Positions 46,862 to 55,362 of a stretch of DNA of 64,000 nt are shown in pieces. Below the pieces are notes generated by a model. It was not told the DNA's origin. It did not search any database and saw only the letters and a program-made list of their open reading frames with translations. Numbering within the stretch: the first letter of the stretch is position 1; every line of letters begins with the position of its first letter. The DNA is taken from assembly GCF_008710275.1 (NCBI RefSeq), contig NZ_VYQE01000004.1:186001-250000 (forward strand), written 5' to 3'. The stretch comes from Histidinibacterium aquaticum. GTDB taxonomy: Bacteria; Pseudomonadota; Alphaproteobacteria; Rhodobacterales; Rhodobacteraceae. A program made the position numbers and the translations under genes.

Positions 46862-48382
46862 GCTTCCGGCGACAATCGAGCGGTGGTGATCGGCGCCGGG
46901 CTGGGCGGGCTGGCCTCGGCGATGCGGCTCGGTGCCAAGGGCTACGCGGTGACGGTCGTCGACCGGCTGGATCGCGCGGGCGGTCGGGGCTCCTCCATCA
47001 CGATGGAAGGACACCGCTTCGACCTCGGCCCGACCATCGTGACCATGCCGGAGCTCTTCTCCGATCTCTGGGCCGCCTGCGGCCGTGACTTCCGGTCGGA
47101 CGTCGATCTCAGACCGCTCGATACGTTCTACGAGATCCGGTGGCCCGATGGCTCGTCCTTCAAGGCCTGCGCCGACACCGACCGGATGGTAGAGGAAGTC
47201 CGCCGCCTGTCTCCTGGCGACGTCAACGGGTACCTGCGGTTCCTCAAGGGATCGGAGGCCCGCTATCGCATCGGGTTCGAGCGGCTTGGCCGGATGCCGA
47301 TGCACAAGCTGTCCCAGACGATCCGCGTCCTGCCGGATTTCGCGCGACTGAGAGCGGACCGCTCGATCCTGTCCCTCGCCAAGTCGCTGGTGAAGGACGA
47401 TCGCCTGCGCATGGCGCTGAGCTTTCACCCGCTCTTCATCGGGGGCGACCCCTCGAACGTCACCTCGATGTACGCCCTTGTCGGCCACCTAGAGAAGACC
47501 TTCGGCGTCCACTATGCCATCGGCGGCGTCCAGGCGATCGCCGACGCCATGGCGACCGTCGTTCGCGACCAGGGCGGCACGATCCGCCTCGGCGCGGAAG
47601 CCGACGAGATCCTGCTGGATCAAGGTCGCGCACGGGGCGTCCGGATGAAGACCGGAGAGACCCTCTCGGCGCCGCTGATCGTCAGCAACGCCGACGCGGG
47701 GCACACCTACGCGCACCTCCTGCGCAAGTCGCCGCGCACACGCTGGACGGACCGCCGGCTGAACCGCGCCAGCTGGTCCATGGGGCTCTTCGTCTGGTAC
47801 TTCGGAACACGCGGCACCCGGCAGATGTGGAGGGACGTCGGTCACCACACGATCATCAACGGACCGCGCTATGCCGAGCTGTTGAAGGACATCTTCGGGC
47901 GGGGACACCTCGCCCCTGATATGAGCCTCTACCTCCATCGGCCCTCCGTCACCGATCCGGGCGTCGCGCCGGAGGGAGACGACACCTTCTACGCTCTCTC
48001 GCCCGTCCCGCATCTCGGCTGGGAGGATCCGGTCGACTGGTCCGAGCGTCGGGAGTCCTATCGCCAGGCCGTGGCCCAGGTCCTCGAGGCCCACATTCCC
48101 GGGTTCCAGGCCCACCTCGGGCCGAGCCATATCCTGACGCCGGAGGATTTCCGGACGCGTTATCTCTCGCCAAACGGGAGCGGCTTTTCCATCGAGCCCC
48201 GGATCCTTCAATCCGCCTGGTTCCGCCCCCACAACGTCAGCGAGGAGGCGAAGGGGCTCTACCTCGCCGGGGCCGGAACGCATCCCGGGGCGGGGCTACC
48301 CGGGGTCATCGCCTCGGCGGAGGTGCTCGACAGCCTCGTTCCACCCGCCCCCGCCGCCGATGTCAGACTGGCCGCCGAATGA
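46853..48382 (+). CDS. crtI: Phytoene desaturase (neurosporene-forming type)
   Basis: CrtI desaturates phytoene, three steps to neurosporene in the spheroidene pathway. The 509-residue flavoprotein has the dinucleotide-binding start RAVVIGAGLGGLASAMRLGAKGYAVTVVDRLDRAGGRGSS, the substrate-region FDLGPTIVTMPELF, and the C-terminal signature GLYLAGAGTHPGAGLPGVIASAEVL. The step number is inferred from the co-encoded crtC, D, F and A, not readable from this gene alone. crtB follows with an ATGA overlap. Confidence 0.96.
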   Translation: MLTASGDNRAVVIGAGLGGLASAMRLGAKGYAVTVVDRLDRAGGRGSSITMEGHRFDLGPTIVTMPELFSDLWAACGRDFRSDVDLRPLDTFYEIRWPDGSSFKACADTDRMVEEVRRLSPGDVNGYLRFLKGSEARYRIGFERLGRMPMHKLSQTIRVLPDFARLRADRSILSLAKSLVKDDRLRMALSFHPLFIGGDPSNVTSMYALVGHLEKTFGVHYAIGGVQAIADAMATVVRDQGGTIRLGAEADEILLDQGRARGVRMKTGETLSAPLIVSNADAGHTYAHLLRKSPRTRWTDRRLNRASWSMGLFVWYFGTRGTRQMWRDVGHHTIINGPRYAELLKDIFGRGHLAPDMSLYLHRPSVTDPGVAPEGDDTFYALSPVPHLGWEDPVDWSERRESYRQAVAQVLEAHIPGFQAHLGPSHILTPEDFRTRYLSPNGSGFSIEPRILQSAWFRPHNVSEEAKGLYLAGAGTHPGAGLPGVIASAEVLDSLVPPAPAADVRLAAE

Positions 48383-49398
48383 TCGATCCCGATGACCTCG
48401 CCTACTGCCGCGACGCGATCCGCACCGGGTCCTATTCCTTTCACGCGGCCTCGCGCCTTCTGCCCGCCCGCGTCCGGGACCCGGCGCTTGCGCTTTATGC
48501 CTTCTGTCGGCTTGCGGACGATGCCGTCGACGAGGGAGACCACAAGGCGCGCGCCGTCCTGACTCTCCGCGACCGGCTCAAGCTTGCCTACGCGGGCTGT
48601 CCCCGGAACACGCCGACCGACCGCGCCTTCGCCGCCATCGTGGAGGAGTTCGAGATGCCCCGCGCTCTGCCGGAGGCGCTCCTCGAAGGGCTCGCCTGGG
48701 ACGCGCGCGGCGACCGATACGCGACGCTGAGCGAGGTTACCTCATATTCCGCACGGGTGGCCTCGGCTGTCGGCGCGATGATGTGCGTGCTGATGCGCGT
48801 CAGGGATCGCGATGCGCTCGCGCGGGCCTGCGACCTCGGTGTCGCGATGCAACTGACCAACATCGCCCGCGATGTCGGCGAGGATGCCCGCGCCGGACGG
48901 CTCTACCTGCCGATGGACTGGTTCGCGGAAGCGGGCGTCGACCCTGACGCCTTCCTCCGGGATCCGCTCCCGACGGACCCAGTCCGCCGCATGGTGGCCC
49001 GGCTGCTGGCCGAGGCCCGGCGGCTCTACCTGCGGGCCGAGTCCGGGATCGCCGCCCTGCCGGTCGATGCGCGTACCGGGATCTGGGCCGCGCGTCTGAT
49101 CTACGCGGCCATCGGGCGCGAGATCCGCCGGAACGGACACGACTCCGTCTCGATGCGGGCGAGGACCGGCTCGCTCCAGAAGATCGCGCTGATGGGGGAG
49201 GCGGTCGTCTTATCCGCGACGACTTCAATGATGCCCAGGCATGCCGTGCTGCACGCCCCGCCTCTGCCGGAAACGGCGTACCTCGTCGATGCCGCCGCCC
49301 GAACCGGACCTGCGCCGCAGCGCACGGTGGAATTGCTCGACCTGATGGCGGACCTCGCCCGCCGCGATCGGGCTGGCCGGGGGCGGATCGGGGCCTAG
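48379..49398 (+). CDS. crtB: Phytoene synthase
   Basis: CrtB condenses two geranylgeranyl diphosphates to 15-cis-phytoene. The 339-residue protein has the two Asp-rich sites: FCRLADDAVDEGD and LTNIARDVGEDARAGRLYLP, the second following VAMQ. SYSFHAASRLLP near the start is also family-typical. It overlaps crtI by four bases and is followed by tspO after ten bases. Confidence 0.96.
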   Translation: MIDPDDLAYCRDAIRTGSYSFHAASRLLPARVRDPALALYAFCRLADDAVDEGDHKARAVLTLRDRLKLAYAGCPRNTPTDRAFAAIVEEFEMPRALPEALLEGLAWDARGDRYATLSEVTSYSARVASAVGAMMCVLMRVRDRDALARACDLGVAMQLTNIARDVGEDARAGRLYLPMDWFAEAGVDPDAFLRDPLPTDPVRRMVARLLAEARRLYLRAESGIAALPVDARTGIWAARLIYAAIGREIRRNGHDSVSMRARTGSLQKIALMGEAVVLSATTSMMPRHAVLHAPPLPETAYLVDAAARTGPAPQRTVELLDLMADLARRDRAGRGRIGA

Positions 49399-49408
49399 GT
49401 CGGACGCC

Positions 49409-49888
49409 ATGGACGTACTTCTGTTTCTCATTTTTCTCGCGGCCTGTTTCGGCGCGGCGGCCACCGGCGCCCTGTTTCCGACGGGCCCCTGGTACGAGCG
49501 TCTGAACAAGCCGTCCTGGGTCCCGCCCAACTGGGCCTTCCCCGTCGTCTGGACGACGCTCTATTTCCTCATCGCCTTCGCCGGTGCGCGCGTCGCCATA
49601 CTTGACGACAATGCCTTCGCGATGGCGTTCTGGGCCGCGCAGATTGCGTTCAACGCGCTCTGGACGCCCGTCTTTTTCGGGCTGCGAATGCTGAAGGGGT
49701 CGCTTCCGATCATGGCGGCGCTCTGGCTGTCGGTACTCGGTGCGATGATCACCCACTGGCAGCTCGACTGGATTGCCGGCCTTGTTCTCCTGCCCTACCT
49801 GATCTGGGTCAGTATCGCCGCTGCGCTCAACGTGCAGATGTGGCGGCTCAATCCTGACCAGGAGCCGCTCAGACCCGCGGAACTCTGA
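49409..49888 (+). CDS. tspO: Tryptophan-rich sensory protein TspO (CrtK)
   Basis: A 159-residue, five-helix outer- or inner-membrane protein of the TspO/MBR family that binds porphyrins; in Rhodobacter it dampens photosynthesis gene expression in oxygen. WYERLNKPSWVPPNWAFPVVWTTLYFLIAFAGA is the signature loop, with ALWTPVFFGLRM and HWQLDWIAGLVLLPYLIWV later. It is co-transcribed with crtI and crtB, and its last 20 bases overlap the convergent crtC. Confidence 0.95.
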   Translation: MDVLLFLIFLAACFGAAATGALFPTGPWYERLNKPSWVPPNWAFPVVWTTLYFLIAFAGARVAILDDNAFAMAFWAAQIAFNALWTPVFFGLRMLKGSLPIMAALWLSVLGAMITHWQLDWIAGLVLLPYLIWVSIAAALNVQMWRLNPDQEPLRPAEL

Positions 49889-51065
49889 CCGCGAGCATCG
49901 GCTTCAGCAGCGGCGACCGGAAGCGACGGAGGTCGAGCGCCTCGTGAACACCGGTCGTCTCCTCGCCCCAGAGCCGAGTCGTGACGGCGGACCGCGAATA
50001 GAACGGCGCATCGAGCATGTTCAGGCTCTGCTTGGGCACGAACCCCTCGTCGGCCCGTGTCTCTCGACGGACGGACCAGAGCGAGCGGCGGAACCTCGTC
50101 CGGGGCGGGGCCTCGACGGCTTCCGCCGATCCGTCCGCACCGAAGCGGAAGGCCGACGAGAGGTGAGTCCGGTCGAGCCGCTCGGCGTCGTAGACGCAGG
50201 TCGCGCCCGATCGCGTGGGAAACCGGCCCCAGGTCCAGAAGCCGAAATCCGCCTCCAGCGCCCGCGTTCCGAAGTTCGCATCGAAATAGCCGTGACCGGT
50301 CCAGCGACAGCCCGGTCCGAGATCCACGTCGATCTCCGACACCGGTGCGAAGGGCCGCCACACATGCGCGCCGTCCGGCGTCAGAGGCAGCTCGACCGAG
50401 GTCACGGCCGACGGCCGCAGCGTGATCCGTCCGCGCAGGCGGCCTACGTTCGGCAGACCGCCCCACTCGTTCACGTCGATGACCAGTGCATCGCCGGTCC
50501 AGGTCATCGCGGAAGGCCCGATCTCCAGCCGCTCGGGCGAGGTGGCCAAGTCCCTGCGCCTCCGCTCGGTCATGGCGAAGCGCCCGCCCCGCCCGTAGGT
50601 GGCGACGTTCAGGCAGACGTGGTTCGCCGGGTCGCGGCGCCCGGACCAGGCGTACCAGGGGGAGAAGACCGACCCGATGAACCCGATGACCGAGACGCCG
50701 CGCCGTCCGTCGTCGGAGAGACCGTCGACATACCACCACGCGTAGCCGTCCGGCGGGACGTCGAGGTGGAAGCGAGGTCCGTCAAGATCGCCTCTGCCGC
50801 GTGCCGCCCGGAGAGCGCTGCCATCGGAACGCCCGCCCCCGGGTGCGCTCCGCCCCCGCAGAGGTAGAGACCTGGAAGCGCGCTCCGGGCCCTCGGCCGC
50901 TTCAGCCCCGCCGTCAGACCCCGAGGGCTCCGCCCGTAGAGGGATCCGAGGCTCGCTGGAAAGAGTGCGCCGAACTCCCGCGGCACCGTCAGCGCGTCCG
51001 GCCTGGGGAAGGGGTCCGGAACCACGCCGAAAGCCGCCAACCTGTCGAAGACTCGTCTCTGACAT
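49869..51065 (-). CDS. crtC: Hydroxyneurosporene synthase (acyclic carotenoid 1,2-hydratase)
   Basis: CrtC adds water across the C-1,2 double bond of neurosporene. The conserved part begins about residue 94 (GPRFHLDVPPDGYAWWYVDGLSDDG) and includes VIGFIGSVFSPWYAWSGRRDPANHVCLNVATYG, CRWTGHGYFDANFGTRALEADFGFWTWGRF and YDAERLDRTHLS. The only ATG/GTG/TTG in frame before the conserved region is the ATG at 51065, giving 398 residues and a 457-base overlap with crtD. A CTG at 50861 or another atypical start is possible, so the first 93 residues are uncertain. Confidence 0.88.
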   Translation of the reverse strand: MSETSLRQVGGFRRGSGPLPQAGRADGAAGVRRTLSSEPRIPLRAEPSGSDGGAEAAEGPERASRSLPLRGRSAPGGGRSDGSALRAARGRGDLDGPRFHLDVPPDGYAWWYVDGLSDDGRRGVSVIGFIGSVFSPWYAWSGRRDPANHVCLNVATYGRGGRFAMTERRRRDLATSPERLEIGPSAMTWTGDALVIDVNEWGGLPNVGRLRGRITLRPSAVTSVELPLTPDGAHVWRPFAPVSEIDVDLGPGCRWTGHGYFDANFGTRALEADFGFWTWGRFPTRSGATCVYDAERLDRTHLSSAFRFGADGSAEAVEAPPRTRFRRSLWSVRRETRADEGFVPKQSLNMLDAPFYSRSAVTTRLWGEETTGVHEALDLRRFRSPLLKPMLAVRVPRV

Positions 51066-52246
51066 AGCTCTTTTTCCTTCTCGATGGCTTCTTCGCCGCC
51101 GCTCATCGGAGGGGCGTTCCGTATGATCTCGATCCGTTCGACGCCGCGTGCCGGCCCGGCGGCGCGGTCCTGGGCGCAGAGGTAGAGCGTGGCATCCTCC
51201 GGCACCGTGCCGCGGTCGAGCGCGGCGAACTCCGCGGAGGGATCATGCCCGAAAAAGACGTTGTGATAGGCGAGCTCCGGTCCGTTCATCTCGGCGGCGA
51301 AGGCATAGACCTGGGCCGACAGGGAGCGGGGTTCGAGACTGGCGTCGGAAACACTCTCGACCGGGGCGGGCCCGAGATCGCCGCATCGCAAAGCCCGTGG
51401 ATCGCCGTTGAAGAGAACGGCGTCGGCGGTGAGCTGGCCGGCGGCAGTCTCCACGGCGACCGCCCGACCGGATTGCTGGACGACACGGATGACCGGTTCA
51501 CCGTACCGGAACGTGGCGCCCTTGCTTTCCGCAAGTGTCGCGATGGCCTGCGCCAGCCTCTGCATTCCTCCGTCAACGGCCCAGACACCCCGCGCCTCCG
51601 CCTCCCAGATGAGCGAAAGAAGCGCGGGCGTTCGGGCCGGTGTCCCACCGACGTATGTCGCATAGCGAGCAAAAAGCTGAGCGAGCCTGGGCTCCCGCAC
51701 TCCGGCCTCAAGAGCGCTCGCGAGGCTCCGGTGCGGCGCCATGTCGGCGAGCAGGCGCGGTTGCCGGAGAACGCGAAGCGCGAGCGCCTGTTGGGACGGC
51801 GCCCCGGACTGGAGCATCGGGCCATCGAAAGCCGCGAACAGACGGCGCGCACGGGCCGAATAGCCCGCGAAGTCGTGCCTTGCCTGGGATCCGAACGCCT
51901 CTCCAATCGCATCGAGGCTCCGGGCCTCGTCGGCGTAAAGATCGAGGACCATGCCATCGTCCCAGAAATGCCGCGCCAAGATATCGAGCCGCGTGAGGGT
52001 GACGTGATCCTCCAGCGCCTCGCCAATCTCTTGGAAAAGCGCGTCGAACACGGGCTTGAGCGTCAGCACCGTCGGACCGGCATCGACCGGCCCGGCAACG
52101 GAGGGCAGGGTCCGTATCTTACCCCCGGGCGCGTCGCTGGCCTCGAAGACCGTGACCGACAGGCCCCGCGCGGCCAGCCGCAACGCGGCGGACAGGCCTC
52201 CGATCCCGGCGCCTATCACGATGACCGACTCTGTGCTTGGCGGCAT
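50609..52246 (-). CDS. crtD: Methoxyneurosporene dehydrogenase (hydroxyneurosporene desaturase)
   Basis: CrtD introduces the 3,4 double bond in the spheroidene route. The 545-residue flavoprotein starts MPPSTESVIVIGAGIGGLSAALRLAARGLSVTVFEASDAPGGK after AGGAGGG. The C-terminal signature is LPGLYLCGGGAHPGAGVPMAALSGRHAAEAIL. A 50-residue Ser/Thr/Arg/Gly-rich tail (LASTSTSRRTATRGGMS...) is encoded by the same DNA as the conserved start of crtC in another frame. The start at 52246 was chosen on similarity and ribosome binding site. Confidence 0.93.
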   Translation of the reverse strand: MPPSTESVIVIGAGIGGLSAALRLAARGLSVTVFEASDAPGGKIRTLPSVAGPVDAGPTVLTLKPVFDALFQEIGEALEDHVTLTRLDILARHFWDDGMVLDLYADEARSLDAIGEAFGSQARHDFAGYSARARRLFAAFDGPMLQSGAPSQQALALRVLRQPRLLADMAPHRSLASALEAGVREPRLAQLFARYATYVGGTPARTPALLSLIWEAEARGVWAVDGGMQRLAQAIATLAESKGATFRYGEPVIRVVQQSGRAVAVETAAGQLTADAVLFNGDPRALRCGDLGPAPVESVSDASLEPRSLSAQVYAFAAEMNGPELAYHNVFFGHDPSAEFAALDRGTVPEDATLYLCAQDRAAGPARGVERIEIIRNAPPMSGGEEAIEKEKELCQRRVFDRLAAFGVVPDPFPRPDALTVPREFGALFPASLGSLYGRSPRGLTAGLKRPRARSALPGLYLCGGGAHPGAGVPMAALSGRHAAEAILTDLASTSTSRRTATRGGMSTVSPTTDGAASRSSGSSGRSSPPGTPGPGAATRRTTSA

Positions 52247-52285
52247 TGGCCCTCCTGATCTCAATGTTGACACCTGGAAGCGATA

Positions 52286-52303
52286 TGTCCAGTCTAGTTG
52301 ACA
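52286..52303. promoter_or_regulatory. PpsR/CrtJ-type site 1 in crtD/crtE region
   Basis: TGTCCAGTCTAGTTGACA fits TGT-N12-ACA. It lies 39 bases upstream of crtD on that strand and forms a tandem with the next site, 7 bases away, as required for cooperative PpsR binding. Confidence 0.88.
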
Positions 52304-52310
52304 CATCAGG

Positions 52311-52328
52311 TGTTTGCCAAAATTGACA
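52311..52328. promoter_or_regulatory. PpsR/CrtJ-type site 2 in crtD/crtE region
   Basis: TGTTTGCCAAAATTGACA fits TGT-N12-ACA and lies 24 bases before crtE. With its neighbour it gives the classical 7-bp-spaced tandem. Confidence 0.88.
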
Positions 52329-52352
52329 AACACGCGCCGCAAGGAGGCCGAC

Positions 52353-53222
52353 ATGGGGTTGTCCGACCGGATCGAAACGGCGATCTCCCGCGCGCTTGCC
52401 GAGGCCGGCGGCGGCCCGCGCCGATTGACCTCCGCCCTCGACTACGCCGTCACGCCCGGTGGCGCGCGCATTCGGCCCACGATCCTGCTGTCGGTCGCCC
52501 GCGCCTGCGGCGATGACCGCCCCGAGGTCTCCAACGCCGCCGCTGCCGCGCTCGAGTTCATTCATTGCGCTAGCCTCGTCCACGACGACCTTCCGGCCTT
52601 CGACGATGCCGACTACCGGCGCGGGAAGCCCTCGGTCCATGTCGCCTTTTCCGAGCCATTGGCGGTCCTGACCGGCGACAGCCTCATCGTGCTCGCCTTC
52701 GAGACGCTGGCCCGCGCGGCCTCCGATACCCCCGATCGCGCCTGTGCCCTGACGCTGACCTTGGCACGCCAGACCGGAACGCCCGGCGGGATCTGCGCCG
52801 GACAGGCCTGGGAGAGCGAACCGCGGATCGATCTCTCGGCCTATCACCGTGCCAAGACCGGCGCGCTCTTCGTCGCCGCGACCCGGATGGGCGCGATCGC
52901 AGCCGGTCAGGAGCCCGACCCCTGGGACGAACTCGGCGCGCGGATCGGCGAGGCCTTTCAGGTCGCGGACGATCTGCGGGACGCGGTCTGCTCGTCGGAC
53001 GAGTTGGGCAAGCCCGCCGGTCAGGACGATCTCCATGCGCGCCCGAGCGCCGTGGCCGAGTTCGGCGTGACCGGCGCCGTCCGGCACCTGGATGACATTC
53101 TCGCAGGGGCCATCGCCTCGATCCCGTCCTGTCCGGGTGAGGCCGAGCTCGCCGGGATGGTCCGAGCCTACGCCGACCGGATCGTGCCGCAGGCCGCCCG
53201 GCGGACCGTCCCCGGTGAGTGA
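52353..53222 (+). CDS. crtE: Geranylgeranyl diphosphate synthase
   Basis: CrtE chain-elongates farnesyl to geranylgeranyl diphosphate, the precursor for phytoene and the bacteriochlorophyll tail. The 289-residue protein has the first Asp-rich motif in SLVHDDLPAFDDADYRRGKP and the second in QVADDLRDAV. VTPGGARIRP is the substrate-binding lead. AAGGAGG precedes the ATG at 52353. crtF starts with a GTG eight bases before the crtE stop. Confidence 0.96.
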   Translation: MGLSDRIETAISRALAEAGGGPRRLTSALDYAVTPGGARIRPTILLSVARACGDDRPEVSNAAAAALEFIHCASLVHDDLPAFDDADYRRGKPSVHVAFSEPLAVLTGDSLIVLAFETLARAASDTPDRACALTLTLARQTGTPGGICAGQAWESEPRIDLSAYHRAKTGALFVAATRMGAIAAGQEPDPWDELGARIGEAFQVADDLRDAVCSSDELGKPAGQDDLHARPSAVAEFGVTGAVRHLDDILAGAIASIPSCPGEAELAGMVRAYADRIVPQAARRTVPGE

Positions 53223-54321
53223 CCCGGCGCAGGCGAGCCCCTTCTCCTCCGCCCGCCCGAAGGGAATGGGCTGGGTCCAACGCCTCGCCGGATCACGACG
53301 CTTTCAGTCTCTATCCATGCGGATTCCCGGACTCCGCCGGATCGCCCGCCGTGAAGGAGAGGCGATCTTCGACCTCGTCGCGGGGTTCTGTCATTCGCAG
53401 GTCCTCATGGCGCTGGTCGACCTCGGACTTCTGCAACGGCTCGGCGAGGGACCGGCCGAGGCTGCTCAGCTTTCGCGAGTCTCCGGCGTGCCGGCCGAGC
53501 GCTTGGAGGTCCTCCTCCGGTCCGCCATCTCGCTGGGCTTGTTCCACCGGCGGGGCGGCACCCTGCACCTGACGGCGCGCGGTGCCGCTTTGGCCGCCGT
53601 CCCGGGGCTGACGGAAATGATCTCGCATCATCGACTGCTCTACCGCGACCTCGAGGACCCTGCCGCCTTCTTTCGCGGCGAGACCGAGCCAGAGCTGGCC
53701 GGCTTCTGGCCCTACGTCTTCGGCGCCGGCGCGGCGGAGGATCCGGCGCAGGCCGCCGCCTATTCCCGCCTGATGACGGAGAGCCAGGCGCTCGTGGCGG
53801 AGGATACCCTCGCGCTCTGTGATTTCGGTTCAGCCAGGAGGCTGATGGATGTCGGCGGGGGGGCCGGGGCGTTCCTCTCCGAAGTGGCGACGAGATACCC
53901 AGATCTTCCGCTGACTCTCTTCGACCTCCCTGCGGTCGCACCCGCTGCCGAGTCGCGCCTGGGGACGCGCGTCCGGATTTGCTCTGGATCGTTCAGGAAC
54001 GATTCGCTTCCCTCGGGGGCGGACGTCGTGACCCTGATCCGCGTGCTCTACGACCATTCGGACGAGACCGTCCGGGCGCTCCTCGGTCGGGTTCATGCCG
54101 CGCTGCCCGATGGAGGCCGGCTCGTGGTCAGCGAGCCGATGGCCGGTTCCCGGGCAGGCGATGCCTATTTTTCCCTCTATTGCATGGCGATGCGGACCGG
54201 CCGGGTCCGGTCGCCCTCCGAAATCCGCTCGCTAATGGCCGAGGCCGGGTTTGCCCCGGTTCGGCCCCGAAGCCGTCGGCCCTTCGTCACCACCGTCGTG
54301 GAGGGTGTCAGGAATAGTTGA
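53215..54321 (+). CDS. crtF: Hydroxyneurosporene O-methyltransferase
   Basis: CrtF methylates the C-1 hydroxyl of demethylspheroidene using SAM. The 368-residue protein, from GTG at 53215 (VSDPAQASPF), has a winged-helix dimer domain (LVDLGLLQRLGEGPAEAAQLSRVSGVPAERLEVLLRSAISLGLF) and a methyltransferase core with LMDVGGGAGAFLSEVATRYPDLPLTLFDLPAV. The open frame extends upstream to 53092 inside crtE without similarity. Its last codons overlap a PpsR-type site. Confidence 0.94.
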   Translation: MSDPAQASPFSSARPKGMGWVQRLAGSRRFQSLSMRIPGLRRIARREGEAIFDLVAGFCHSQVLMALVDLGLLQRLGEGPAEAAQLSRVSGVPAERLEVLLRSAISLGLFHRRGGTLHLTARGAALAAVPGLTEMISHHRLLYRDLEDPAAFFRGETEPELAGFWPYVFGAGAAEDPAQAAAYSRLMTESQALVAEDTLALCDFGSARRLMDVGGGAGAFLSEVATRYPDLPLTLFDLPAVAPAAESRLGTRVRICSGSFRNDSLPSGADVVTLIRVLYDHSDETVRALLGRVHAALPDGGRLVVSEPMAGSRAGDAYFSLYCMAMRTGRVRSPSEIRSLMAEAGFAPVRPRSRRPFVTTVVEGVRNS

Positions 54322-54323
54322 CA
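54306..54323. promoter_or_regulatory. PpsR/CrtJ-type site A upstream of bchC
   Basis: TGTCAGGAATAGTTGACA fits TGT-N12-ACA. It contains the last codons and stop of crtF and begins a run of three sites. Confidence 0.85.
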
Positions 54324-54329
54324 CTCATG

Positions 54330-54347
54330 TGTCGCCATCAATTGACA
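54330..54347. promoter_or_regulatory. PpsR/CrtJ-type site B upstream of bchC
   Basis: TGTCGCCATCAATTGACA fits TGT-N12-ACA, centred 24 bp from site A. Confidence 0.85.
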
Positions 54348-54355
54348 TATGAGAC

Positions 54356-54373
54356 TGTCAGCATAGACTGACA
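54356..54373. promoter_or_regulatory. PpsR/CrtJ-type site C upstream of bchC
   Basis: TGTCAGCATAGACTGACA fits TGT-N12-ACA, centred 26 bp from site B and 47 bases before the bchC ATG. The triplet should control the bchCXYZ-puf superoperon. Confidence 0.85.
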
Positions 54374-54420
54374 TCAAGAATCCGGCACAGGTTTACACCC
54401 GCCGGAAGGAGGGACAGGCG

Positions 54421-55362
54421 ATGCGCAGTCGCGCCGTCATACTGGATGCCCCGGAAGAGCTCTCGGTCGGAGAGCTCGACCTCTCGGACCCCGGCGTCGA
54501 AGATATCGTCGTCGAGATCGCGCATTCCGGCATTTCCACCGGGACCGAGAAGCTCTTCTGGTCGGGCCGGATGCCTCCGTTTCCCGGCATGGGTTACCCC
54601 CTCGTCCCTGGCTACGAAGCCGCCGGAGAGGTCGTCGAGGCCGGACCGGAGAGCCGCCACCGCGTCGGCGATCATGTCTTCGTTCCCGGGTCGAACTGTT
54701 ACCGCGGCGCGCATGGTCTGTTTGGCGGCGCTGCCTCTACGCTGGTCACCAAGGGCGCCCGAGCCATCCGTATCGACCGCGCGCTGGGCGCGGAGGGGGC
54801 GCTGCTCGCCCTCGCGGCCACCGCGCGCCACGCCATGGCCGGTCCGGGACGTGAGGTGCCGGAGCTCATCGTCGGGCACGGCGTACTCGGCCGTCTGCTT
54901 GCCCGCCTGACCATCGCCGCCGGCGCGCCCGCGCCCACGGTATGGGAGATCGATCCCGGCCGGATGGGCGGTGCCGAAGGCTACACAGTGATGCGCCCCG
55001 AAAAGGACGACCGCCGCGACTACCGCACCATCTACGATGCCTCGGGCCGGGGCGACCTGCTGAACGACTGGATCGCCCGCCTCGCAAAGGGCGGCGAAGT
55101 GGTCCTCGCCGGGTTCTACTCCGAGCCGCTCGGCTTCGCCTTCCCGCCCGCCTTCATGAAGGAAGCCCGCCTGCGTATCGCCGCGGAGTGGACGGCCGAC
55201 GACCTCGTCGCGACCCGGGCCCTGGTGGAAAGCGGCGCTCTCTCGCTCTCGGGCCTCATCACCCATCGCCGACAGGCAGATCATGCCGCGGAGGCCTATC
55301 CGACGGCCTTCACCGACCCGGCCTGCCTGAAAATGATCCTCGACTGGAAGGACGCCGAATGA
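54421..55362 (+). CDS. bchC: 3-hydroxyethyl bacteriochlorophyllide a dehydrogenase
   Basis: BchC oxidises the C-3 hydroxyethyl group to acetyl using NAD. The 313-residue, zinc-dehydrogenase-like protein shows [51 protein letters not shown] and the nucleotide-region [21 protein letters not shown]. It is the first gene of the bchCXYZ-pufQBALMX transcript and overlaps bchX by four bases. A GGAAGGAGG element precedes its ATG. Confidence 0.96.
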   Translation: MRSRAVILDAPEELSVGELDLSDPGVEDIVVEIAHSGISTGTEKLFWSGRMPPFPGMGYPLVPGYEAAGEVVEAGPESRHRVGDHVFVPGSNCYRGAHGLFGGAASTLVTKGARAIRIDRALGAEGALLALAATARHAMAGPGREVPELIVGHGVLGRLLARLTIAAGAPAPTVWEIDPGRMGGAEGYTVMRPEKDDRRDYRTIYDASGRGDLLNDWIARLAKGGEVVLAGFYSEPLGFAFPPAFMKEARLRIAAEWTADDLVATRALVESGALSLSGLITHRRQADHAAEAYPTAFTDPACLKMILDWKDAE

